From: CAZOZZ01 sp965247425
GTDB lineage: Bacteria; Acidobacteriota; Terriglobia; 20CM-2-55-15
Reading direction: 5' to 3'
DNA length: 64,000 bases
Assembly (NCBI GenBank): GCA_965247425.1
Contig: OZ252023.1
Span: forward strand, 3,410,001 to 3,474,000
Under the pieces are notes generated by a model. That model made no database searches, had not been told where the DNA came from, and saw only the letters and a list, made by a program, of their open reading frames with translations. Shown here one piece after another: positions 41,124 to 49,706 of this stretch (its first letter is position 1; each line of letters starts with the position of its first letter). Made by a program: the position numbers and the translations under genes.

Positions 41124-41298
41124 TTACCGACAGGTCTTCGGACTTGCAGGCGAAATGCGTAACCTACTGACCGTCGCTTCCCAGCCCATTTGTGGGCCAG
41201 TGCTTGATGACGGTGGTCGTTCCTGCTTACCGCTGCGGGACAGTTCCGGATTCTCACCGGATTCCCTTTATCAGGCCTAACGATCAGGCCATCGGTAA
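41124..41298 (-). promoter_or_regulatory. Cobalamin riboswitch
   Basis: Read on the minus strand, the segment carries the conserved order AAAGGGAATCCGGTGAGAATC, ACTGTCCCGCAGCGGTAAGC, a B12-box-like AAGCACTGG, GGGAAGCGACGGTCAGTAGG and CAAGTCCGAAGACCTGTCGG. The closing P1 helix pairs 41292-41298 with 41124-41130. A CGGCGT/ACGCCG hairpin follows at 41107-41122 and may be the expression platform. It precedes pduO and so should switch off the whole salvage operon when adenosylcobalamin is plentiful. Confidence 0.93.
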
Positions 41299-41362
41299 CG
41301 AAAGGGACGGTAGCACAGAGGCGATGTAGGTTGCAACGGATGGATTTTGTTCAAGGAAAGTG

Positions 41363-42244
41363 TCAGTCGGTCGGATTCGGTAAAGCCACCCTTGCCCCTT
41401 CACCAGGAATGCGAGGAAATCGATCTTCCCGCCAGTCTTCCTTCGCCTGTTCGATCCGCTGCTCGGACGTCGAGACAAAGTTCCACCAGATGAAGCGATC
41501 CCCCTCGAGTGGAGTTCCACCCAGTAGCATGAATCGGCTGTCGAGTTCTGCGACCAGTAGACGCTCCTCGCAATCATCCATGACGATGAGGGTACCGGGT
41601 CCATATGCCTCTCGGCCGAACCGCACTTCCCCCGCGGCAATGTAAGCCGCGATTTCACGTCCGTCATCGGGAACATGCACCCGGGCGCCGGCTGAGACCA
41701 CAACGTCGAGATAGAAGAGATCCGAAACCCCCTGGACTGGCGATTGCTGGCCGAATGCCTCACCTGCAAGAAGCAGGAAGACAGCCCCTTCGTGTTCGAA
41801 ACGTGGCAGAGTTGCCTTCGGATGGTGACTGAAGCTGGGCTCGATCTCCTCCACCTCGCCTGGCAGAGCCACCCAGGCTTGAATTCCATGCATCCGAAGT
41901 CCGGCTCCCCGTGACGCCTTCGGAGTTCTTTCGGAATGAACAATTCCCCGACCCGCGGTCATCCAGTTCACATCACCGGGCAGAATGTCCTGGTCGAAGC
42001 CCAGACTATCCCGGTGAGTCAAAGCGCCCTCGAATAGATAAGTCACTGTCGCCAGCCCGATGTGCGGATGCGGCGGAACGTCCACCCCATGCCCGGCGGC
42101 GAGCGCTACCGGGCCCATGTGATCCATGTAAATGAACGGGCCCACCATCCTCCGGCTTCGGTAGGGAAGGACCCGTCGAATCGGCATGCCGCCGAGCGTT
42201 TTTTCGCGCCCGATCAGAATCATGGGGACACTCCCGTCAGGCAC
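41363..42244 (-). CDS. Pirin-family bicupin protein
   Basis: 293 aa. The N-terminal cupin carries the metal ligands in PPHPHIGLATVTYLFEG and ALTHRDSLGF, with GDVNWMTAGRGIVHSE as the third block. The C-terminal domain has GVSDLFYLDVVVSAGA and MLLGGTPLEGDRFIWWNFV. Some pirins are quercetinases and others modulate enzymes; no specific role can be read here. It starts upstream of, and reads towards, the riboswitch, so it is not under its control. Confidence 0.9.
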   Translation of the reverse strand: MPDGSVPMILIGREKTLGGMPIRRVLPYRSRRMVGPFIYMDHMGPVALAAGHGVDVPPHPHIGLATVTYLFEGALTHRDSLGFDQDILPGDVNWMTAGRGIVHSERTPKASRGAGLRMHGIQAWVALPGEVEEIEPSFSHHPKATLPRFEHEGAVFLLLAGEAFGQQSPVQGVSDLFYLDVVVSAGARVHVPDDGREIAAYIAAGEVRFGREAYGPGTLIVMDDCEERLLVAELDSRFMLLGGTPLEGDRFIWWNFVSTSEQRIEQAKEDWREDRFPRIPGEGARVALPNPTD

Positions 42245-42267
42245 TGGTTCCCTCCTCAGGGCTCACG

Positions 42268-42465
42268 TTACCCGTCGCGCGATCCCTTCGGGATAATGAT
42301 CGAACCCACGATGTAGGCAATGAGCAAGGGGAATCCCCCGGTCGCAATTCCTATGAAGACGAACATGACCCGAACCAGGTTCGCGTCGACGTCATAGGCC
42401 TCGGATATTCCGCCACAAATACCTGCAAGTTTCTTGTTGTCTTCGGAACGGCGGAGTCTGGTCAT
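42268..42465 (-). CDS. PspC-domain small membrane protein
   Basis: 65 aa from ATG at 42465 (the frame is open to 42501). The PspC domain is typical: LRRSEDNKKLAGICGGISEAY, VDANLVRVMFVF, then one membrane helix and IIIPKG. Such proteins sit in the inner membrane and are linked to envelope stress in the phage-shock system, though no pspA is present here. The 145 bp upstream hold no gene. Confidence 0.88.
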   Translation of the reverse strand: MTRLRRSEDNKKLAGICGGISEAYDVDANLVRVMFVFIGIATGGFPLLIAYIVGSIIIPKGSRDG

Positions 42466-42610
42466 CGTCAATCCTCGAAGTCTTCGACATGTCGTAGACA
42501 AAGACGTAGAAAATCGTTTGCGCTTCGCTTCCTCCTGACAGAAGGAGCTCGTATTTTCATATTCATAAAGTATCGTTTTTCGCTACTTTGTGAGAAGAAT
42601 ACTTACCGCG

Positions 42611-45301
42611 CTAGCCATCTCGCAGCGCCTCGGTGGGGTCGACCCGGAGAGCGCGGAGGGCCGGCCCGACCACCGCGAGCAGGCCGACCACGATCATGAG
42701 CGCGGCAGCACCGGGTAGAATGCCTGGGACGTCCCAACCTCCCATCTGTTCAACCGGCAGGTAGTATCCGAGGAGGAGCGCCACCAGGACGCCGCCGAGG
42801 GCTCCGACCCCGACCTGGCCCAGCGCACGTCCGAGGATGCCGGCGTGCAGGCGTTGCGGTTGCGCCCCCAGGGCAGCCCGAATCCCGATCTCCCGCCGAC
42901 GCTGGTTGACGGTGAAGGATATGAACGCGTACATGCCGGCTGCCGAGAGGAGGAGGACGCTCAGCGTCACCGTCACGAGTGCGGAGGCTCCCATATAGTT
43001 GCCCACCGCCTGCTGGCGGTAGATCTCATCGAGAGTGTTGAGATTGTCTGCGCGCAGGGTCGGGTCCAGCGCCGTGGTGACCTCCAGGAGTCCGCCCGCC
43101 ACGCCAGACGCGTTGGGTTCCATGCGGAGGACGAGGCTCACCGGGTGGATCTGTCCGGGCGCCGCGGGATGATAAATCGTGCGTATGGCCTTGTTCGAGT
43201 CGAGGTCGGCCACGACGCCGACGATCTCATACCAGCGCTCCGACTCCGAAGCGGCGAGATCCTCTCCGTCTGTGAGACTGACGTAGCGGACCCGCCGGCC
43301 CAGGGGGTTCTGGTCGCCCACAACATCCAGCACAAAACTTCGGTTAACGATTACCGCGGCTCGCTCAGGCTCGAAATCTCCAGCGTCGAATCCCCGGCCG
43401 GTCAGGACCGGGAGGTCGAGCACGTCGAAAAAGACGTCGTCCACCCGATTGAATCGGACCAGGTGATTTGACTCGAATACACCGTCGGCAGGTGTCGGGA
43501 TCCCGTCGACCTCGATGTGGGCCCACGGCTCCGCGCCGGGCACCGCCGCCGGCACGGTCGCCTCCAAGATGCCGGGCTCGGCCACCAGATGACGAACCAA
43601 CTCGGTCTGGAGGTCTCCGAAGCGGGAGGCGAACTCCCGCTGCTCGGACTCGGCTGCGGTCGGAGGCGTCTCGGAGTCCATCACGAGCTGGGCGGTCAGG
43701 AACTCCCCGGCCGCGAATCCGGGTCCCAGGAGGCCGGACCGGACCGTCCCCCAGGTCATCTCTACGGACGATGGCAGGAGGGCGAAGGAAAAGGCAACCT
43801 GCACCACGACCAGCGCGGTCCATGTTACGCCGAGCTTCACTCGGGTAGGGCTGCCCAACGCGTGGAGCCCCGATTGCATCAGGCGCCCGGTCGCCTGGAG
43901 GGCTGGCACACCGCCCGCGATGATGGCGGCGAGCACGGCGAGTCCACCGACGAAGAGGACCGTCGAGGACGAGAGGCTGGCGTCCATCCAGAAGGGGAGC
44001 ACGCCGCCTCGCTGAACGATGTCGTCCTGCACCTGCCAGATGACCAGTCGAGTGAGCAGGAGCGCCACGGCAGCTGCCCCCACCGCGAGCACGAGCATCT
44101 CAACGAAAAGCTGCACGACGATGCGGCCACGACTCGCTCCCAGGGCGTAGCGCGCCGCGAACTCCTCCTGACGCGTCACGGTCCGGGCGTAGACCAGGAT
44201 GGCGACGTTTGCACAGGGCGGGACGAGGAGCAGCGTGACGAGGAGCAGGATGATGCGGACCAGCCAGGGCGGCGGGCCGTCGCCCGTAAACGCATTCGCG
44301 TAGGGCACAACACGTGGTTGGAATTGCTCGTTGGTCGGACCGGCGACGGGGGGCATTAGCCCGATCGTCGTCAACTCGGCCTGGGCACCATCCAGCGTAG
44401 CGCCGGGAGCGAGGCGGGCGAAGACGAGGCCCCATGGTCCCCCCTCCCGCACATAGTCCGCCGAATCCGCCTGGAGCGGTGTCCAGCACTGGTGGTACAA
44501 CGGAAACCCGAAGCCCTCGGGCATGACGCCGACGACCGTATGGACCGTGTTGCCGAGCCGAACAGTCTGGCCGACGACCGCCGGGGCCGCTGCGAACCGG
44601 GCCTGCCACACGTCGTAGCCGATCACCACGACCGGATCCGCACCGACACGCTCATCCTCGTCAACAAGAGGCCGTCCCAGCAATGGCTGCACCCGCGTCA
44701 GCCGGAATCCAGACGCGGTCATCTCGGCCACCGACACCGGCTCGGCGGGACCGTCGGCGATAGCCAGATTACGTTCGAACATCCGGAACGCGCCGACATC
44801 CTCCACCGACCGCAGCTGGGTGCGCCACCGCTCAAAGTCCCGCTGGGACGAAGCGCCTCCGTCTTGGGCCTCCGCGTCCCAGGTCTGTATGACGACCACC
44901 CGGTCCCCTTCCTCCAGAGGCAGCGAAGTCCCACCGACCGTGTCCAGGAACTCGAAGACGACTGCGCCAATTCCCAGCGCGACCGTCATCGCCAGACCCG
45001 CAACCAGCGTCAGCCCCCAGTACTTGCGCATCATGCGGAGGCCCAGCTTGACGTCCAGCCAGAACGTGTCCAACCGCGGCAGGCCTCGAGCCGCGTGGCC
45101 TGCCTCACGCAGTTGGACCATCCCTCCCAATTCCACCCGGGCCGATCGGCGGGCTTGTTCGGGGGTCATGCCGCGTTGAACATTGTCCTCTTCCGCCATC
45201 GCCAGGTGCGTTTCCAACTCCTGGTCGAAATCTCGATCAGGATCGCCCGGACGAAAGAAACCGCGAATGCGGGACAGCATCACATGAAAACCCGCCAGCA
45301 T
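42611..45301 (-). CDS. MacB/FtsX-type permease of the ADOP family
   Basis: 896 aa with an N-terminal cytoplasmic segment (DRDFDQELETHLAMAEEDNVQRGM, EQARRSARVELGG), one helix, a MacB periplasmic core (VVVIQTWDAEAQDGG, DPVVVIGYDVWQARF, VVGVMPEGFGFPLYHQCW), a block of helices, a second periplasmic part and a C-terminal FtsX core (FTVNQRRREIGIRAALGA). This duplicated layout without an ATPase partner is characteristic of orphan permeases abundant in Acidobacteriota. Substrate unknown. It follows a PadR gene by 3 bp, the usual pair. Confidence 0.9.
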   Translation of the reverse strand: MLAGFHVMLSRIRGFFRPGDPDRDFDQELETHLAMAEEDNVQRGMTPEQARRSARVELGGMVQLREAGHAARGLPRLDTFWLDVKLGLRMMRKYWGLTLVAGLAMTVALGIGAVVFEFLDTVGGTSLPLEEGDRVVVIQTWDAEAQDGGASSQRDFERWRTQLRSVEDVGAFRMFERNLAIADGPAEPVSVAEMTASGFRLTRVQPLLGRPLVDEDERVGADPVVVIGYDVWQARFAAAPAVVGQTVRLGNTVHTVVGVMPEGFGFPLYHQCWTPLQADSADYVREGGPWGLVFARLAPGATLDGAQAELTTIGLMPPVAGPTNEQFQPRVVPYANAFTGDGPPPWLVRIILLLVTLLLVPPCANVAILVYARTVTRQEEFAARYALGASRGRIVVQLFVEMLVLAVGAAAVALLLTRLVIWQVQDDIVQRGGVLPFWMDASLSSSTVLFVGGLAVLAAIIAGGVPALQATGRLMQSGLHALGSPTRVKLGVTWTALVVVQVAFSFALLPSSVEMTWGTVRSGLLGPGFAAGEFLTAQLVMDSETPPTAAESEQREFASRFGDLQTELVRHLVAEPGILEATVPAAVPGAEPWAHIEVDGIPTPADGVFESNHLVRFNRVDDVFFDVLDLPVLTGRGFDAGDFEPERAAVIVNRSFVLDVVGDQNPLGRRVRYVSLTDGEDLAASESERWYEIVGVVADLDSNKAIRTIYHPAAPGQIHPVSLVLRMEPNASGVAGGLLEVTTALDPTLRADNLNTLDEIYRQQAVGNYMGASALVTVTLSVLLLSAAGMYAFISFTVNQRRREIGIRAALGAQPQRLHAGILGRALGQVGVGALGGVLVALLLGYYLPVEQMGGWDVPGILPGAAALMIVVGLLAVVGPALRALRVDPTEALRDG

Positions 45302-45304
45302 GCG

Positions 45305-45649
45305 TTACGTCCGCGCCGCCGGTTGCAACACTCGTCCGATCACGCCCGAGATTCGTTCCCAGTTCTCTGTTTCAGCTTTCAGTTGCTTCCGGCCGGCCTT
45401 CGTAATGGAGTAGAATTTCGCCTTTCGGTTGTTGTCGGATGTGCCCCACCTGGCTGTGATCCACTTCTTCAGCACAAGGCGAACCAGGCAGAGATAGATG
45501 GTCCCCTGGTTGACGATCAGGGCGTCCTTGCCCACCTGTTCGATGCGACGAGCAATGCCGTACCCGTGCAACGTCCCGAGCTGCTCCAGCGTCTTGAGCA
45601 CCATCAGATCCAGAGTGCCTTGAAGAATGGGTGACCGAATCTCCGTCAT
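45305..45649 (-). CDS. PadR-family transcriptional regulator
   Basis: 114 aa from ATG at 45649, with GGAGGAGACGC just upstream; the frame is open to 45748. Winged-helix protein with LQGTLDLMVLKTLEQLGTLHGYGIARRI (helix-turn-helix), a divergent recognition/wing stretch (NQGTIYLCLVRLVLKKWI) and a dimerisation helix. Usually represses its own operon, here the ADOP permease that follows after 3 bp. Confidence 0.92.
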   Translation of the reverse strand: MTEIRSPILQGTLDLMVLKTLEQLGTLHGYGIARRIEQVGKDALIVNQGTIYLCLVRLVLKKWITARWGTSDNNRKAKFYSITKAGRKQLKAETENWERISGVIGRVLQPAART

Positions 45650-45744
45650 GCGTCTCCTCCATGTGGGATGCTTAGAGGAGTCTACCTGAGCTTCCTGTGG
45701 GATGTCAAGATGAGGGCGCCAGACCCGGATACCCGGCGGGCTTC

Positions 45745-46434
45745 TCACGCCTCAAATCTGTATCCCAGTCCGCGCACCGTGACGATCAGTTTCGGGTCGG
45801 CTGGATCGGATTCGATCTTCTGGCGAAGACGCGCCACATGCACATCCACTGTGCGCGTGTTCATGGCCGCATCGTAGCCCCAGACCTTCTCCAACAACTC
45901 GTTACGCGACAGTGCCGCTCCACTGCTTTCCACAAAGCAGCGAAGTAACTGAAGCTCTTTGGCCGAGAACGGCACGGGTTGGCCATTCCGGACCACCTGG
46001 GCCCTCCGAAAATCGACGCGCACTTCACCGAATTCGGCGGCTTCGGTTGCGCCCCGACCGCCGCCCCGTTCGGCGCTGCGCAGCAGTGCCCGGATCCTCG
46101 CCAGTAGTTCGACGAACTCGAACGGTTTGGTGGTAATCGTCGGCGCCGAACTCGAGACCGATAACCTTGTCGGTTACTTCACCGCGCGCTGTGAGCATGA
46201 GAATGGGGGTCTCCAGTCCGCGGCTCCGCACTTCGCGAGCGATCTCAAAACCGGTTTCCCAGGCAACATCACATCCAGGATGAGCAGGGCATGGGCGCCA
46301 GTTGCCGCCAGCTGCGATCCATGGTCACCGTGGACCGCCATCTGGACGTCGAAGCCCTCGGAGGTGAGCCGATCCGACAGGGCCAAACGCAGTGCCGCGT
46401 CGTCTTCAACGAGCAGAATCCCACGCGCAGAGGT
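45745..46434 (-). pseudogene. OmpR-family response regulator broken by frameshifts
   Basis: The pieces, in order and in three frames, are GILLVEDDAALRLALSDRL to LLILDVMLPG (46425 to ~46258), then FEIAREVRSRGLETPILML to LEFGADDY (~46255 to 46132), then KPFEFVELLARIRALLRSAE through the winged helix VHVARLRQKIE to the stop at 45745. The first break is a missing A in an A run near 46256. The second, near 46130, is an indel in CACCAAA. No in-frame start codon was found upstream of the receiver. The sequence otherwise looks well conserved, so decay is recent or the breaks are read errors. Confidence 0.75.
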
Positions 46435-46666
46435 CTAGGGCTCCGGGCTTGGCCTGAGTCTGGTATAGGAAGTCGTCGAGGCACATGGTGGAAGGGTTGA
46501 GGTGACCAGCAATCTCGGGGAGGGCAGCAGGTTCTCGGTTTACCTGCCAGCTGCCGGACCTCCAGTGATTTCAATCCGGGAGAAATCAAGCGCTCGACAG
46601 AACCCTTGCCTCATTGTTACAAAGACTTTACAAGGATTTCTCCCGTTCAAGAACGGCAGTCTGTAA
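46435..46666 (+). pseudogene. C-terminal scrap of a sensor histidine kinase
   Basis: On the plus strand an ATPase tail can be read: GSGLGLSLV, a TAG stop where Arg is expected, then EVVEAHGGRVEVTSN and EGSRFSVYLPAAGPP, running to TAA at 46664. Everything before the G2 box is missing, so catalytic activity is impossible. It points away from the response-regulator remnant on the other strand, so an inversion or deletion has taken place at about 46435. Confidence 0.65.
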
Positions 46667-46667
46667 A

Positions 46668-49571
46668 ATGTTTGGGATGTCATCAAACCAGACATTGCCG
46701 TGCGAACGCCATCGCAATCTGTGGGCACTGACACTTGTCCTCCTGCTGTCGGGCGTGTCGATCCTCGACGCCCAAGCCGCTCCCCCCACCGAGACTCTCG
46801 CCCCACAGAGTTCAAGTCTTTCCGGTAAGGTCACCGATGAGACCGGCGCCGTCATGCAGGCGGTCGACGTCCAGATTTTCGAAGGGGATGCGATCGAGCC
46901 TATCGCCGTCACCACGACCGACGGCGAAGGGTTGTTCACACTGGCTCTACCGGACGGCGAGTATCGGATGGAAGTGGCCGCTCCGGCATTCGCGACGTTC
47001 ATCGAAAGAGTTCGGGTTGGAGCCGGCATGGAGCAACTCCCGGTTACGCTTGCGCTGGACGTGGTCCGGGAAGAGATCGAGGTGGATACGGAGCGCGAGG
47101 AGTTGTCGGTTGCCGACACCTCAATGAGTCTGACCTCTCAGAGGCTCTCGGGCGACGAACTGCTGGACTTGCCGGACAACGAAGAGGATCTGGCGATGTA
47201 TCTGCTGATGCTCGCCGGAGCGGACACGACCGGCGATCTGGAGCAGGACGTTCTTTCCACTTTCATCATCGACGGCTTCGATAACGGCAGGCTGCCGAGT
47301 CTCGATCAGATCGCACAGATCATTGTCGATCCGAACTCGCTGAGCGCCGATGGAGGAGGGCCGCGTATCGAAATCATTACGCGGCCGGGGACGGGACGTT
47401 GGCGTCGGTCCGTGGATTTCAGTTTTGCCGACGAATCGCTGAACGCGTTGACTCCTGGTGAACGCTCGAAGGTTGCTCGACAGACGCGCAATTTCAATAT
47501 CGAGTTCGGCGGTCCGATCATCCCCAACTTCCTGGAGATGGATTTCGAGCTTGCGGATCGGAGCGACGAACGAGCCGCCAATTCTCTTCGCGCCATCACG
47601 CCGGACGGAAACTTCTTCGAAGGCGTGGTTCGCCCTCAGCTCCAACGCTCGATCGAGATAGAGGGCGAGGTTGAACTCGCCGGCAACCACAGCCTGGACA
47701 TCGGATTCGAATATCAGCGGGGCCGGACCGATAACAGCGGGGTCGGAGGGTTCAGCCTGCCCGAACGCGGGTCCGACGACAAGAACCGAGAGTGGTCTCT
47801 GGAGATCAGCGAGCGGTCCTTCGGGGAAAACCACACGAACGACATTCAATTCCAGGTGAGCAAGGAATACTCAAGGCAGGTGCCCGTGTCGGCCGGGGTG
47901 GCCATCAATGTGGCGGATGCCTTCAGGAGCGGCGGCGGGACCAATCGCAACATCGAACGGGAAACGGTCGTACAGTTGGAAGATCAACTGCGCTTCGAGC
48001 GTGGTGAATGGAACTTCCGTTTCGGTCTCGAGGGGATCTATCGGAAGGACATCAGCACTTCCGAGAATAATTACAACGGCACGTTCGAATTCGCCAGCCT
48101 TCACGACTATTGTGACGCGACGAACTTTGCCGGCGTCAACTGTCAGGAAACCGCGGCTATCGTGACGGCTGCCCAAGCTGCTGGAATCGCTCCAACCTAT
48201 CGGGACGCCCGGGGGCGGGAGGTTCGGATTACGGGCGCACCGACCACGTTTACGCAACGGTCCGGCAACGCCAACTTCGACATCAGCCGGATTGCGCTGG
48301 AGACGTACTTCCAGGCGGACCGCGCTTTCGGCGAGCGGGCGAGCCTGCGGCTGGGAGTGAGATATGAGGCGGCCAATCATTCGGTGGATTATCTGAGAGC
48401 CAGCCCGACGGTGAACGTGTCGTACAAGGTCCTGGAGCATACGATCTTGAGCTTCGGATCGCAGTTGAACTTCCGTGATTTCAGGAGCTATGAGCAGCTT
48501 TTGCGGAACGACGGTTCCGTGTACCAGAAACAACTGTCGATTTCATCGCCGTCCTTCCCGAACCCGTTCGTCGACGGCGTTGGGGTCGTAGATCCGGAGA
48601 GCACGTCTCTGTTCGTCCTGGATCCGGACTACCAGTCGCCCTACAACATATCGCCCCAGATCAACCTCAACCAGGAATTGCCGGCCAGCATGCGGGTCAC
48701 GGTTTCCTACAGCATGAATTTCGGTATTCACCAGCAGCGCACCCGCAACATCAACGCTCCGTTCCCCGGAACGCCTCTGCCGGACGGAATCCTGGATCTG
48801 CCTCGCAGCCAGCAACGGGAAGTCGTCGACCGCCTACGACCGTTCTACCCGAAGGTCGGAAACATCAGCCAGATCGAGTCGACCGGTCGGTCGGCGAGCC
48901 GCACCCTCAGACTGCGCTTCCAGAGACGAAGACAGGTGGAACTGCTGGGGTTCCGGTTTTCCGGCAACTTCGACTACACCTACCGGTCGAGCGACGACGA
49001 CAACGATTTCGCCAATCCGTACGTTCGCGAGTGGGGCCGCAGCCGCAGGGCTCACGAGGTCCGATCCCAGTTCTCGATGCGCCTGCCGCGGACGGACGGA
49101 ATCGGAAACCGGTTCCTGAAGGCGTTTGCCGGAGCCACTTACAGCGACACGAACCTCAACTTCAGCCTTCGTGCGAACACCGGCCGGCTCTACAGCATCC
49201 GGAGCGGAGTCGACCTGAACGGTGACCAGTCCACCCGGGACCGCCCGGCCGGCGTCGCCCGTAACTCGGAGACGGGACCCGGATTCTGGAACGTCGACAT
49301 GACGCTCACGAAGGATTTCAGGGTTGGAGGGAGCGCGCCCCAGCAAGGCCGACGCAATGTCGTCCAGGGGCGAGGACGGGGGGGACGTGGCGGTGGATTC
49401 GGAGGCCGGGCCGGTGAAACCAGGCTCCGCTTGAGGGCCCGATTCGGTAACCTGTTAAATCACAGCCAGCCACGCAGCTTCAGCGGCGTGCTCACATCTC
49501 CGTTCTTCGGCCTACCCACGGGCTTCACGGGCGGTCGTACGATCACCCTCTCGATGAACTTCGATTTCTGA
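46668..49571 (+). CDS. TonB-dependent receptor with carboxypeptidase-regulatory-like domain
   Basis: About 967 aa; ATG at 46668 or 46677. A signal peptide (NLWALTLVLLLSGVSILDAQA) precedes a CarboxypepD_reg-like domain (LSGKVTDETGAVMQAVDVQIF, TTTDGEGLFTLALPDGEYRM). A plug-like region has FIIDGFDNGRLPSLDQIAQI and GGPRIEIITRPGTGRWRRS. The rest is an OmpA/Oar-type TonB barrel ending in TLSMNFDF with the terminal Phe. A Gly/Arg-rich loop sits near residue 905. Substrate unknown; large polymers or peptides are common for this group. It lies directly after the kinase remnant. Confidence 0.88.
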   Translation: MFGMSSNQTLPCERHRNLWALTLVLLLSGVSILDAQAAPPTETLAPQSSSLSGKVTDETGAVMQAVDVQIFEGDAIEPIAVTTTDGEGLFTLALPDGEYRMEVAAPAFATFIERVRVGAGMEQLPVTLALDVVREEIEVDTEREELSVADTSMSLTSQRLSGDELLDLPDNEEDLAMYLLMLAGADTTGDLEQDVLSTFIIDGFDNGRLPSLDQIAQIIVDPNSLSADGGGPRIEIITRPGTGRWRRSVDFSFADESLNALTPGERSKVARQTRNFNIEFGGPIIPNFLEMDFELADRSDERAANSLRAITPDGNFFEGVVRPQLQRSIEIEGEVELAGNHSLDIGFEYQRGRTDNSGVGGFSLPERGSDDKNREWSLEISERSFGENHTNDIQFQVSKEYSRQVPVSAGVAINVADAFRSGGGTNRNIERETVVQLEDQLRFERGEWNFRFGLEGIYRKDISTSENNYNGTFEFASLHDYCDATNFAGVNCQETAAIVTAAQAAGIAPTYRDARGREVRITGAPTTFTQRSGNANFDISRIALETYFQADRAFGERASLRLGVRYEAANHSVDYLRASPTVNVSYKVLEHTILSFGSQLNFRDFRSYEQLLRNDGSVYQKQLSISSPSFPNPFVDGVGVVDPESTSLFVLDPDYQSPYNISPQINLNQELPASMRVTVSYSMNFGIHQQRTRNINAPFPGTPLPDGILDLPRSQQREVVDRLRPFYPKVGNISQIESTGRSASRTLRLRFQRRRQVELLGFRFSGNFDYTYRSSDDDNDFANPYVREWGRSRRAHEVRSQFSMRLPRTDGIGNRFLKAFAGATYSDTNLNFSLRANTGRLYSIRSGVDLNGDQSTRDRPAGVARNSETGPGFWNVDMTLTKDFRVGGSAPQQGRRNVVQGRGRGGRGGGFGGRAGETRLRLRARFGNLLNHSQPRSFSGVLTSPFFGLPTGFTGGRTITLSMNFDF

Positions 49572-49584
49572 GACAACGAAAAAC

Positions 49585-49706
49585 GGGGATTTAACGCAAA
49601 GGCGCGAAATCGCAAAGATCCGAAGTTGGTTTGTCAGGACTTCTCTCTGCCCCGGGAAACAAGGTTTGCGACCTCTGCGTCTTGGCGCCTTTGCGTTGAA
49701 TCCCCT
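49585..49706. repeat. Palindromic GGGGATTTAACGCAAAGGCGC repeat, copy 3
   Basis: The arms 49585-49607 and 49684-49706 are inverted copies (GGGGATT-AACGCAAAGGCGC), with further CGCAAAG/CTCTGCG units inside. It lies between convergent genes and its right end forms the TAG stop of the M1 peptidase gene. Confidence 0.75.
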
